From contig JABXGX010000187.1 of the NCBI GenBank assembly GCA_016550405.1, positions 1-13,151 on the forward strand: 13,151 nucleotides of DNA. The letters are read 5' to 3'. Both the position numbers and the translations under genes were made by a program. Positions 1 to 5,297 of this stretch are shown here, piece by piece (position 1 is the first letter of the stretch; each line of letters starts with the position of its first letter). Under the pieces are notes generated by a model. It was not told where the DNA came from. It searched no databases and was given only the letters and a program-made list of their open reading frames with translations. Source of the stretch: an archaeon. GTDB lineage: Archaea; Asgardarchaeota; Hermodarchaeia; Hermodarchaeales; Hermodarchaeaceae.

Positions 1-1
1 A

Positions 2-94
2 AAAATGTACAAATACAATAATCGTGAAGGCGCGAACAAGGGTAAAGGGCAAAATCACTACCGAAACCTCATTTGGTTCACCTGCCGAAACTAA
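2..94 (+). CDS. possible 3' end of an upstream gene or a very short ORF
   Basis: A plus-strand frame is open from the window edge to a TAA at 92-94. It contains an ATG at position 5, which would give a basic 29-residue peptide (MYKYNNREGANKGKG...) ending WFTCRN. I do not recognise it. A hairpin followed by a pyrimidine-rich tract lies just downstream (118-178), which would fit the end of a plus-strand transcript arriving from outside the window. It could equally be chance. Confidence 0.2.
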   Translation, partial: KMYKYNNREGANKGKGQNHYRNLIWFTCRN

Positions 95-117
95 TCGGCT
101 CGCCACTCATCCTTGCA

Positions 118-178
118 CGTGCCCAGACTTGCTGGGGCTCGGGCGAATGGGCACGGGTCCCCTCTCTTCTCTTTCTTT
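118..178 (+). terminator. GC-rich hairpin followed by pyrimidine tract
   Basis: CGTGCCCA (118-125) pairs perfectly with TGGGCACG (148-155) around a 22-base loop. The run at 158-178 is almost all C and T, ending CTTTCTTT. It sits between the end of a possible plus-strand reading frame (94) and the end of the convergent minus-strand gene (192), where a terminator is expected. A smaller hairpin, GCCGA/TCGGC, lies at about 84-98. The T-tract is interrupted by C, so termination is inferred. A structured RNA is the alternative. Confidence 0.35.
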
Positions 179-191
179 GGGTCTTTGATTC

Positions 192-923
192 TTATTTTGT
201 GGGTTGAAGTTTTTGGATCTTAGCTATGAGGGCATTGGTTTTGGCGTGTCCGTCCCGAGTGACAGCTAAGGCGTCGCTGACTTGTCTTTCGGTAATCTTA
301 TCAGCAGCTGCAAGGGCACGACATGCATCATAGCCGACATTGGCTAAATCCTTGCAATCTCGAAAGGTCACATCGATGTAATCCTCATTGCACCGTTTCA
401 ACCAAGAGTGGATATAAGCTTCACATACAGCAGGAGAATAGCGGTTGGTTCTTTTGTACTTATGAATGGCTTTCAGCTGAGCTGATTCCGAGTATTCCGC
501 ATTCTCTCGTAATTTGGTTAATTCTCTAAGCACTTCTTCAGTGAACTTCTCGTGCACTGAGGTCCAGGAATATTGGTCTTTTTTCATTTGTTTTTCAATT
601 GACTTGATGGCGTTTGTCAGTTGGCGAAGGAGCGAATAGAATTCTCGTCGTGTGTCTTTCAATGGTGGGGGATTGTTTTTTTGATCGGTGATGAATGTTC
701 GAAGTTTTGTGACCATTTCTTTTTGCGCCTTCGGTCGAAGGTATCCAAGCAACTGCGTGTTATATGATTGGAATTGTTTCTTTGCATGTGTTTGATGAGT
801 CAATGTGTCATGAACATAATTATGGAATACTGTGTATCGCTCCGAAAGCAGTGATGCCGCAGAACGCACGATTCGACCTTCTTTGGTGATTCGTTCGGGG
901 AGAGCCGGAATGGTTTTTGACAT
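192..923 (-). CDS. helical protein of unknown function, 243 aa
   Basis: A full-length reading frame that I cannot assign to a family. The predicted protein is soluble, strongly basic and mostly helical. It has no signal peptide or membrane segment. Residues about 80-145 are rich in Lys, Glu and Gln with heptad-like spacing and could form a coiled coil. The C-terminal quarter (about 190-240) is Ala-rich and helical, with a D-K-I-T-E-R-Q-V stretch that faintly recalls the helical lid of Orc1/Cdc6-like ATPases. There is no P-loop, so that resemblance carries no functional weight. The start is supported by a GAGGATC Shine-Dalgarno-like motif about 10 bases upstream, and an AT-rich candidate TATA element lies near 968-980. 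It is the outermost minus-strand gene, facing away from the zinc-finger acetyltransferase gene. Codon-level plausibility is good; function unknown. Confidence 0.7.
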   Translation of the reverse strand: MSKTIPALPERITKEGRIVRSAASLLSERYTVFHNYVHDTLTHQTHAKKQFQSYNTQLLGYLRPKAQKEMVTKLRTFITDQKNNPPPLKDTRREFYSLLRQLTNAIKSIEKQMKKDQYSWTSVHEKFTEEVLRELTKLRENAEYSESAQLKAIHKYKRTNRYSPAVCEAYIHSWLKRCNEDYIDVTFRDCKDLANVGYDACRALAAADKITERQVSDALAVTRDGHAKTNALIAKIQKLQPTK

Positions 924-1011
924 TGAAATGGATCCTCAGAAAGGGTTTCTGCTCAGTTACAGTTAACGATAAAATAATGTATTGGCTGAACAAGTGAAAA
1001 ACACAGGAGAG

Positions 1012-1245
1012 CTATTGACTCGTTTTCTGGTGTTTAGCCTTTTTGGGTAAGGCCCGGGGAAGGACGCCTGGGCTAGTGGGACCCGGTATGCCAGCAAACC
1101 CTTGCCTTGAATGGTCATGCGGGATAAAATTAGAATTTTGCACCGTTTCATCCTGCAAGGTTAGTGTTTCTTTACGGTCTAAGAGCCACTCAGCCCAAGA
1201 GAGTTTGGCATTAGCCTCAAGTTTCTGTAATTTCCGCTTTCCCAT
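1012..1245 (-). CDS. doubtful small basic protein, 77 aa
   Basis: A short minus-strand frame with a plausible start: an AGGGA-like ribosome site lies about 8 bases before the ATG. The first 28 residues (MGKRKLQKLEANAKLSWAEW...) look like a genuine helical protein N-terminus. From about residue 46 the translation becomes rich in Gly, Pro and basic residues because the frame runs through a GC-rich, hairpin-forming island at 1045-1105. Two readings are possible: a real small protein with a disordered basic tail, or a truncated gene whose end has been overwritten by the island. A competing frame at 963-1151 on the same strand is less convincing. Confidence 0.3.
   Translation of the reverse strand: MGKRKLQKLEANAKLSWAEWLLDRKETLTLQDETVQNSNFIPHDHSRQGFAGIPGPTSPGVLPRALPKKAKHQKTSQ
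1045..1105. other. GC-rich structured island
   Basis: This stretch is far more GC-rich than its surroundings. CCCGGG and CCTGGG can pair (one G-U) around GAAGGACG, and an outer GGGT/ACCC pairing can enclose the whole block. It is not a tRNA: no T-arm consensus is present. I also could not match it to SRP RNA or RNase P RNA. It shares GGGACCCG and CCAGCAA words with the minus strand of the hairpin island at 118-165. It could be a non-coding RNA, a repeat element, or simply the end of the small reading frame overlapping it. Confidence 0.25.
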
Positions 1246-1330
1246 AGGTTTTCCCTGTAATAGTATTCAAAACACTGGAAGATAAACTCTCTTATGGGCA
1301 CTTAGTAATAGGTAGTTGACGTGATCAGCA

Positions 1331-1951
1331 ATGCCTCCTGAATATGTGCCCTGTTCTTTATGTCAGAAGCAAGCAGAATATATGTGCTCGAAATGCAGTG
1401 AACCCGTATGCGCAAACGATGCTAGAACCCACGTTATCTGCTCACGATGTTCAGCCCCAAACCATTGCAACTACAAAATACACCAAGCGTTCTGCGAAGA
1501 TGTACAGCACCTTGAAGAGCTGGTTCTACTATTTTGGGGAGACACCGTGCAACGAATATTCGATCAAGACTTCACTGTCTCAGAATACCCTGCGATTGTG
1601 GCAGAAAGTGATGAGAAAATAGTGGGCTTCATCTTCTATACGCCATTCCGAAATGACGATGTACTAATCCTAGCGTTAGGTGTACTTCCCGAGTACCAAG
1701 GCTGTGGAATAGGAAAAGCGCTTGTTGCCCAGGTTGAAAAGTTTGCCCAAGAACAGAGACGAAAAGACCTCTTGGTCGTCACAACTAATGATAATCTCCC
1801 TGCTCTGGCTTTTTACCAACACGAGGGATTCCAGTTATTTGAAGTACGCCCAGATGTTGTCGCGGAGAAACTTGGAAGAATTCAGTTAGGTATGGCCAAT
1901 ATTCCGATCCGAGATGAGCTGCGATTACGAAAACGGTTACCTATACCTTAA
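1331..1951 (+). CDS. zinc-binding module fused to GNAT N-acetyltransferase, 206 aa
   Basis: Two parts are visible. Residues 8-55 hold a dense Cys/His module: C8-x2-C11, C19-x2-C22, C27, H34, C38-x2-C41, H45-C46, H51, C55. This spacing recalls HIT/B-box/MYND-like cross-brace zinc fingers and could hold two Zn ions. Residues about 60-206 form a GNAT acetyltransferase: the beta-4/alpha-3 acetyl-CoA loop is seen at 115-131 (GVLPEYQGCGIGKAL), followed by N155 with LPALAFYQHEGF, and the C-terminal IPIRDELRL matches a common stand-alone GNAT subfamily. The reaction would be transfer of acetyl from acetyl-CoA to an amine; the substrate is not readable. The finger probably directs the enzyme to a partner protein or nucleic acid (inference). 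A GTGATC Shine-Dalgarno at 1320-1325, five bases before the ATG, fixes the start. The gene is divergent from the small frame at 1012-1245 and is followed at once by a headless membrane-protein fragment. Confidence 0.88.
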   Translation: MPPEYVPCSLCQKQAEYMCSKCSEPVCANDARTHVICSRCSAPNHCNYKIHQAFCEDVQHLEELVLLFWGDTVQRIFDQDFTVSEYPAIVAESDEKIVGFIFYTPFRNDDVLILALGVLPEYQGCGIGKALVAQVEKFAQEQRRKDLLVVTTNDNLPALAFYQHEGFQLFEVRPDVVAEKLGRIQLGMANIPIRDELRLRKRLPIP

Positions 1952-2262
1952 AACTAGATTTCATTTCAAAAATATTCAACTCATCTGAAATCAATCAGGT
2001 CGTATTTCAAGGCAGTTTCTTTGTGAATGCAACCTGTGATAGTAGTTACTATATTCAATACGCCTCAGAATGGCGTGCCGATATCGAGTACGCACAGCCA
2101 CAGAATTCGACGATTAACATCCCTGTTGTTGGCTACTTCGTTCCTGCAGCGAATCCAAGTTTCATCATAGCGGCCGTAGGAATGTGCATCGTGCTTTGGG
2201 TGATGTTCGAGATTCTAATATGGTGCTCACGACGCACACAGTTCAATAGAGAACTCACATAG
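1952..2262 (+). pseudogene. N-terminally truncated membrane-anchored extracellular protein remnant
   Basis: This frame is open from inside the end of the acetyltransferase gene to a TAG at 2260-2262. Only a GTG at 2023 could act as a start, giving 79 aa, and no ribosome site precedes it. The protein sequence is convincing on both sides of that GTG: an Asn/Tyr/Ser-rich, beta-like extracellular stretch, then a hydrophobic helix (about residues 46-68 of the GTG form, around IIAAVGMCIVLWVMFEIL), then a basic cytoplasmic tail. That is the C-terminal anchor of a longer archaeal surface protein. I read it as the 3' remnant of a gene cut off by a rearrangement ending near 1951. A functional 79-aa single-span protein is the alternative. 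Confidence 0.5.
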
Positions 2263-2317
2263 CATGACATAAATTGCTGACACATAAATCGAACCTAAAC
2301 TAGAACATCGTGAAGAA

Positions 2318-2338
2318 CTGGCCTGCGACGCAAGCCAG
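2318..2338 (-). terminator. hairpin downstream of the nitroreductase gene
   Basis: CTGGC (2318-2322) pairs with GCCAG (2334-2338), and TGC pairs with GCA inside it with one mismatch between the two helices. It lies about 40 bases beyond the nitroreductase stop codon in the direction of transcription, with only a weak T-rich tail. The position suits a transcript end; the strength does not allow more than a tentative call. Confidence 0.3.
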
Positions 2339-2378
2339 CGCATAAATAGTTAGTCCTCGATATTCTTCATGGTTTGAG

Positions 2379-2966
2379 TCATGCAGGGTGCCATGGTTTC
2401 CCGTATCTTTCATCAAATGCAATTTCGTATAACGCTTTTCGGGGACGAGCGGATGGATGTTCATCGGGGACTCCGAGGGCCACTAATGTAATGATATCTG
2501 TGTTTTCAGGGATATTAAGCTGAGTTTTTAGCTGTTGGATGAATTCATCTTTTCGTGATTCGTATGTGGCAATCCAGCAGGTGCCATAACCTAAGGCTGT
2601 GGCGGCTAAAACGAGATGTTCTGCTGCAATCATTGGATCTTGAAGATGCCATCGTGCCTGGTTTCCTGGACAGCACGAACTCTGTCGTTCGCCTAGTACA
2701 ACTATAATTGCATTGGCATCTGCGATGAATCGTTGTTGTGAGGGGTGTGCTAAGAGCTGAATGGTTTGAGCGTCTCTAACGACGATGAACCGCCAGGATT
2801 GACTATTATTCGTGGATGGTGCAATTCGAGCTGCTTGCAGGATTTTTTCTATGTCCGAGTCAGGAATATCATAGGGTTTGTATCGTCGAATACTGCGACG
2901 TTTCTGCAGAACCTTGAAGAAATCCGTGGTGGCTTCGAGTTGCACGATTGGTTGGGATTGAGTCAT
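2379..2966 (-). CDS. nitroreductase-family flavoprotein, 195 aa
   Basis: An NAD(P)H- and FMN-dependent oxidoreductase of the nitroreductase fold, normally a cytosolic homodimer. Recognisable elements are the N-terminal phosphate-binding RRSIRRY (23-29), APSTNNSQSWRF (49-60) that packs on FMN, the central helix around 110-135 with LGYGTCWIA, and the C-terminal GVPDE...RPRKAL segment. Length is usual for the family. Unusual is an adjacent cysteine pair at C98-C99, in an insert-like loop (SSCCPGN); CC pairs recur in the neighbouring proteins. The start is fixed by AGAGGAG at 2974-2980, seven bases upstream. It is the second gene of a minus-strand unit behind a 33-codon cysteine-containing gene, downstream of three tandem operators. 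In this setting a role in reducing arsenical, metal or nitro/quinone stress compounds is plausible, but substrate cannot be read from sequence. Confidence 0.9.
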   Translation of the reverse strand: MTQSQPIVQLEATTDFFKVLQKRRSIRRYKPYDIPDSDIEKILQAARIAPSTNNSQSWRFIVVRDAQTIQLLAHPSQQRFIADANAIIVVLGERQSSCCPGNQARWHLQDPMIAAEHLVLAATALGYGTCWIATYESRKDEFIQQLKTQLNIPENTDIITLVALGVPDEHPSARPRKALYEIAFDERYGKPWHPA

Positions 2967-3002
2967 TTTTCTTCTCCTCTTTCGTAGATTACTGAGTTCG
3001 GT

Positions 3003-3104
3003 TCATCGGCGACTATAGATAAGGGATTCAGGGAATAATTTCCTGTTTCTAATGATTTTGGGGGCTGGACAGCAATTTGTGATGCATTTTTTGTTGGTTG
3101 TCAT
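3003..3104 (-). CDS. 33-aa cysteine-containing micro-protein
   Basis: A short gene found by translating the leader of the nitroreductase transcript. The ATG at 3102-3104 is preceded seven bases upstream by AAGGAGGTC (complement of 3111-3119), the best ribosome site in the window. The product begins MTTNKKCITNCCPAPK, giving cysteines C7, C11 and C12 (C-x3-CC) in a basic context, and ends at a TGA at 3003-3005, 36 bases before the nitroreductase start. There is no signal peptide or membrane helix. A three-Cys cluster with CC can coordinate As(III) or a soft metal, so it may be a tiny metallochaperone or a second sensor. It may instead be a leader peptide coupling translation to the next gene. 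Its position directly behind three operators argues that it is expressed with the cluster. The peptide family, if any, is not one I recognise. Confidence 0.6.
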   Translation of the reverse strand: MTTNKKCITNCCPAPKIIRNRKLFPESLIYSRR

Positions 3105-3110
3105 GATGTC

Positions 3111-3119
3111 GACCTCCTT
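3111..3119 (-). promoter_or_regulatory. near-perfect Shine-Dalgarno site of the micro-protein gene
   Basis: On the minus strand this reads AAGGAGGTC, seven bases before the ATG at 3104. It is much stronger than the sites of the neighbouring full-size genes, and it is the main argument that the 33-codon frame is translated. Confidence 0.65.
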
Positions 3120-3121
3120 TT

Positions 3122-3183
3122 TATCGGGTATCCGATATTTACGTATTGGGTGTCCGATATTTAAATGTATCGGGTATCCGATA
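3122..3183 (-). promoter_or_regulatory. three tandem 16-bp PadR-type operators and promoter
   Basis: Three inverted repeats sit at 3122-3137 (TATCGGGTATCCGATA), 3144-3159 (TATTGGGTGTCCGATA) and 3168-3183 (same as the first). Start-to-start spacings are 22 and 24 bases, about two helical turns, so bound dimers would lie roughly on one face. The half-site is TATYGG/CCRATA with a 4-bp centre. On the minus strand an ATTTAAATAT box (3157-3166) overlaps the end of the second site. A transcription start about 26 bases on would fall near 3136, inside the first site. Binding at these sites should therefore block the micro-protein/nitroreductase transcript. The repressor is inferred to be the adjacent PadR because the same motif flanks its own start. 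Confidence 0.8.
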
Positions 3184-3262
3184 TTTACTAAGGAGGGTAT
3201 CGTAAAACGCAGTTTAACGAGCGATTACTCACAGAAGTCTTTCAATCAAAAGGAATTTCCCA

Positions 3263-3616
3263 TTAGTCTGAAGGTTGGCTGGTTTCAATGATTTCACGGA
3301 ACACTCTGTAGAAATAACGCGTGGCCACTTCTAATCCTGTTCGCCCCTCTTTGGTGAGAGTATAGATGACCTGCCGACCCTGTTTTTTACCGCGTATCAG
3401 ATTCTTTTGATCGAGGTCTTTGAGGGCCGGATAAATGGTTCCTGGAGAGGGTTTGGATCCTCTTCGAAGCCCAATTTGCTCGGCTAATTCTTGGCCGTTC
3501 ATGGGTTTTTTCCCAAGTTCCCAGAGTATCTGAAAGGAGAGCATGCCACGCATGTCGCAGCAATCAGGGGGACAGCATTCTTCGGAGTTGGGCGCAGTTG
3601 TTGTTGGTTTTGGCAT
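3263..3616 (-). CDS. PadR-family repressor with N-terminal CC-PPD-CC motif, 117 aa
   Basis: A small winged-helix transcription factor of the PadR family. The core is clear: MRGMLSFQILWELGKKPMNG (22-41) leads into the first helices, then QELAEQIGLRRGS, the recognition region SPGTIYPALKDLDQKNLI (57-74), and the wing GRQVIYTLTKEG (80-91), followed by a C-terminal dimerisation helix. Ahead of it are four cysteines, C14-C15 and C19-C20, separated by Pro-Pro-Asp. PadR proteins normally sense phenolics or drugs through the C-terminal helices. Paired cysteines at the N-terminus next to arsM suggest direct sensing of As(III) or another thiophilic ion (inference). A TTTAAA box lies about 28 bases upstream of the ATG, so the mRNA is probably leaderless. 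An operator copy lies between that box and the start codon, predicting autorepression. The same operator occurs before both neighbouring units. Confidence 0.88.
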   Translation of the reverse strand: MPKPTTTAPNSEECCPPDCCDMRGMLSFQILWELGKKPMNGQELAEQIGLRRGSKPSPGTIYPALKDLDQKNLIRGKKQGRQVIYTLTKEGRTGLEVATRYFYRVFREIIETSQPSD

Positions 3617-3622
3617 GAAATT

Positions 3623-3638
3623 TATTGGGCACCCGATA
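3623..3638 (-). promoter_or_regulatory. operator copy at the padR start
   Basis: TATTGGGCACCCGATA is a 16-bp inverted repeat (TATTGG/CCGATA, extendable inward to 7+7). It is the fourth copy of the operator and ends six bases before the padR ATG. It sits between the TATA-like box (3641-3647) and the likely leaderless start, so occupancy would block padR transcription. Confidence 0.75.
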
Positions 3639-3648
3639 CATTTAAATG
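3639..3648. promoter_or_regulatory. palindromic TATA element shared by divergent padR and arsM
   Basis: CATTTAAATG is a perfect palindrome. Read leftwards it is about 28 bases from the padR ATG. Read rightwards a start about 26 bases on would fall near 3670, just ahead of the operator at 3675-3690. One TATA-binding-protein site may thus serve both directions. No separate TATA-like box with correct spacing is evident for arsM; AATATATT at 3688-3695 lies too close to the ATG for a normal start. Confidence 0.5.
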
Positions 3649-3674
3649 TGTCCGTTTTCTAGTAGCCACCAACA

Positions 3675-3690
3675 TATTGGACAACCAATA
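3675..3690 (+). promoter_or_regulatory. operator copy at the arsM promoter
   Basis: TATTGGACAACCAATA is a perfect 6-4-6 inverted repeat (TATTGG/CCAATA), the fifth copy of the motif with the C-to-T variant in both half-sites. It lies at the inferred arsM transcription start and 16 bases before the ATG at 3707. Confidence 0.72.
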
Positions 3691-3706
3691 TATTTTGGCG
3701 GTAAGA

Positions 3707-4447
3707 ATGACCCAAACCAAACGCATCACCGAAATGACCGATGAAGAAATCAAAGCCGAAGTTAGAAAAACCTATGCAAAAGTAGCTCAAGCCACGGGTT
3801 CTTGTTGTGGACCAGGCACCAGAAGCGATTATGCAAAGACCCTAGGATATTCGATTGATGATCTTCCCGAATCGGTAACTGAATCGTTTGCCGGATGTGG
3901 TAACCCCACGGCGCTTGCAAACCTCAAAGAAGGCGAAACCGTGTTGGATTTAGGAAGCGGTGCCGGATTAGACGTATTTATGGCCGCGCGTCAAGTTGGA
4001 AAAACGGGCTATGTCATTGGTGTGGATATGACGCCCGCCATGATTGAAAAGGCGAAAGAGAACGCTGAGAAGCTTGGCGTAACAAATGTCGAATTCCGAT
4101 TTGGTGATATTGATAAACTCCCCGTAGAAAACGACTCCGTTGATGTTATCATTAGTAATTGTGTCATCAATCTGGCTCCGGACAAAGGCAAGGTATTCCG
4201 AGAAGCCTTCCGGGTACTTCGACCAGGTGGACGAATGTTAATCTCTGATATTGTCTTAGAAGCGTCCTTATCTCAAGAAATCCGAGACGAGGTGGCTTCC
4301 TATACAGGCTGTCTTGGCGGTGCGATTCTCAAGGAAGAATATCTTCAACAAATTCATGACGCCGGATTTTCCGATGTCCGAATTGTCAGCGAAGCGGCGT
4401 TTGACGTCGCCACGAGCGCTAAAATTGAAGCCTTCAAACCCAAATAG
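3707..4447 (+). CDS. arsM: arsenite S-adenosylmethionine methyltransferase, 246 aa
   Basis: Class I SAM-dependent methyltransferase that methylates As(III) to mono-, di- and trimethylated arsenicals using S-adenosylmethionine and thiols. Motif I is VLDLGSGAGLDV (79-90), with the acidic VDMTP turn at 106-110 and LRPGGRMLISDI at 171-182. The ArsM arsenic-binding cysteines are in place: C64 (FAGCGNP), C152 (SNCVINL) and C202 (YTGCLGGA). The 50-residue gap between the last two matches the characterised algal CmArsM (C174 and C224), and C33-C34 (GSCCG) stands where the fourth conserved cysteine is expected. I start at 3707 because the frame upstream runs over the operators and the padR gene; GGCGGT lies just before this ATG. 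An ATG at 3734 (MTDEEIKAE) is the alternative. It is divergent from padR and has an operator at its promoter. Confidence 0.93.
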   Translation: MTQTKRITEMTDEEIKAEVRKTYAKVAQATGSCCGPGTRSDYAKTLGYSIDDLPESVTESFAGCGNPTALANLKEGETVLDLGSGAGLDVFMAARQVGKTGYVIGVDMTPAMIEKAKENAEKLGVTNVEFRFGDIDKLPVENDSVDVIISNCVINLAPDKGKVFREAFRVLRPGGRMLISDIVLEASLSQEIRDEVASYTGCLGGAILKEEYLQQIHDAGFSDVRIVSEAAFDVATSAKIEAFKPK

Positions 4448-4509
4448 TGACATCACCTGTAATCCTCAGTTCCATTCATCACCACCTTAACCCTCCTTGG
4501 ATTCAATGG

Positions 4510-4518
4510 AAGGTGATC
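4510..4518 (+). promoter_or_regulatory. Shine-Dalgarno site fixing the flavin-reductase-like start
   Basis: AAGGTGATC pairs with the archaeal 16S rRNA 3' end and ends six bases before the ATG at 4525. It rules out the much earlier possible start at 4447 and shows that this gene has its own translation start after arsM. Confidence 0.75.
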
Positions 4519-4524
4519 ATATTC

Positions 4525-5079
4525 ATGAATAATCAAAGTCAACAGAAGAAAGTCTTTGAAGAGAACATGTTTAGCCCCCTTCCCATTGCTTTGGTGGGGG
4601 CTCTCGTCAACGACGTTCCTAACTATCTCGTAATTGGATACATCTGTCCCTTCGATTTTGGACGATATCTATTCTTCAGTTTGTATAAGAAACGACACAC
4701 TCGTATTGGTATTAACGAACACCAAACGTTTAGTGTGAATGTGCCCTCCGAGAATCTCATTAATGAGGTTACCTTCTGTGGCAGCAAATCCGGACGAGAT
4801 GTCGATAAGAGCACTCTTTTCGAAACGTTTTATGGTGAGCTAAAAACTGCACCTATGATTCAACAATGTCCCATCAATATCGAGTGCGAAATTGCCGAAA
4901 TCTTGGATTATGAACGAAACGACGGCATCATTGGACGCGTAATCAAATCTTACGTCAACCCAGAATGTCTTACGGATGGAAAACTTGACATGCAAAAAGT
5001 CCATCCCATCATCTGGGCCTCTGGAGGAGATTTCAACTATTACCAGCTTGGAAACCGAATTCTCCAAGAAGAAAAATAG
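4525..5079 (+). CDS. flavin-reductase-like FMN-binding split-barrel protein, 184 aa
   Basis: Belongs to the flavin reductase-like (FMN-binding split barrel) superfamily, whose members bind FMN and either reduce free flavin with NAD(P)H or transfer electrons within an oxidoreductase pathway. The family signature is at 69-100: FSVNVPSENLINEV, then FCGSKSGRDVDK and TLFE. An early PLPIALVGA strand and the APMIQQCPINIECEI strand at 109-123 complete the barrel. Length is typical. The start at 4525 is set by the ribosome site just upstream; the frame itself opens at 4447, overlapping the arsM stop. It follows arsM by 77 bases on the same strand with no evident terminator, so cotranscription is likely. 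It could supply reduced FMN to the divergent nitroreductase or act on an arsenical itself; both are inference. Confidence 0.85.
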   Translation: MNNQSQQKKVFEENMFSPLPIALVGALVNDVPNYLVIGYICPFDFGRYLFFSLYKKRHTRIGINEHQTFSVNVPSENLINEVTFCGSKSGRDVDKSTLFETFYGELKTAPMIQQCPINIECEIAEILDYERNDGIIGRVIKSYVNPECLTDGKLDMQKVHPIIWASGGDFNYYQLGNRILQEEK

Positions 5080-5297
5080 CAATCAATTTCATTCCATGAA
5101 AGCAAAAGAGCAGACTAAAAGTAAGTAGATATAACCCAACGACCACAAGACTAGAGATGCCCAACGATTGGAAAAACTCGCAAAACCATAATCGAAACTG
5201 AAACGAAAGAAAGGCCAAGACTGGTTTGACACGTAAACCAGCCATTAACCAATTATTCCTCAAAGTTCTGGAAAATGCTATTATGACACTTTTTTAA
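5080..5297. other. AT-rich spacer with one hairpin
   Basis: I find no convincing gene here. CTGGTTT (5221-5227) and AAACCAG (5235-5241) form a perfect 7-bp hairpin with a 7-base loop, about 140 bases beyond the flavin-reductase-like stop. There is no T-tract on the plus strand, so a terminator role is weak. A hydrophobic minus-strand frame across 5033-5263 overlaps coding sequence and has no proper start. Confidence 0.4.

Noticed and set aside
1045..1105. tRNA, SRP RNA or RNase P RNA in the GC-rich island
   Set aside because: No T-arm consensus or acceptor/anticodon layout, no SRP helix 8 consensus and no RNase P core motifs.
963..1151. Minus-strand 62-aa frame
   Set aside because: Competes with the frame at 1012-1245 across the GC-rich island, with no ribosome site and a non-protein-like translation.
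2766..2987. Plus-strand frame opposite the nitroreductase
   Set aside because: Antisense shadow of a clear gene.
3052..3291. Plus-strand 79-aa frame
   Set aside because: It translates the operator repeats and runs antisense to the micro-protein gene and the padR end. It has no ribosome site and no protein character.
3491..3706. Extension of arsM upstream to an ATG at 3491
   Set aside because: It would run antisense through padR and over the operators and promoter. The methyltransferase begins normally at the ATG at 3707.
4447..4524. Earlier start for the flavin-reductase-like gene at 4447
   Set aside because: The extra residues have no family character, the start overlaps the arsM stop, and a strong ribosome site lies just before the ATG at 4525.
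5033..5263. Minus-strand 76-aa hydrophobic frame
   Set aside because: Overlaps the end of the flavin-reductase-like gene, starts at a TTG without ribosome site, and its hydrophobicity follows from AT-rich sequence.
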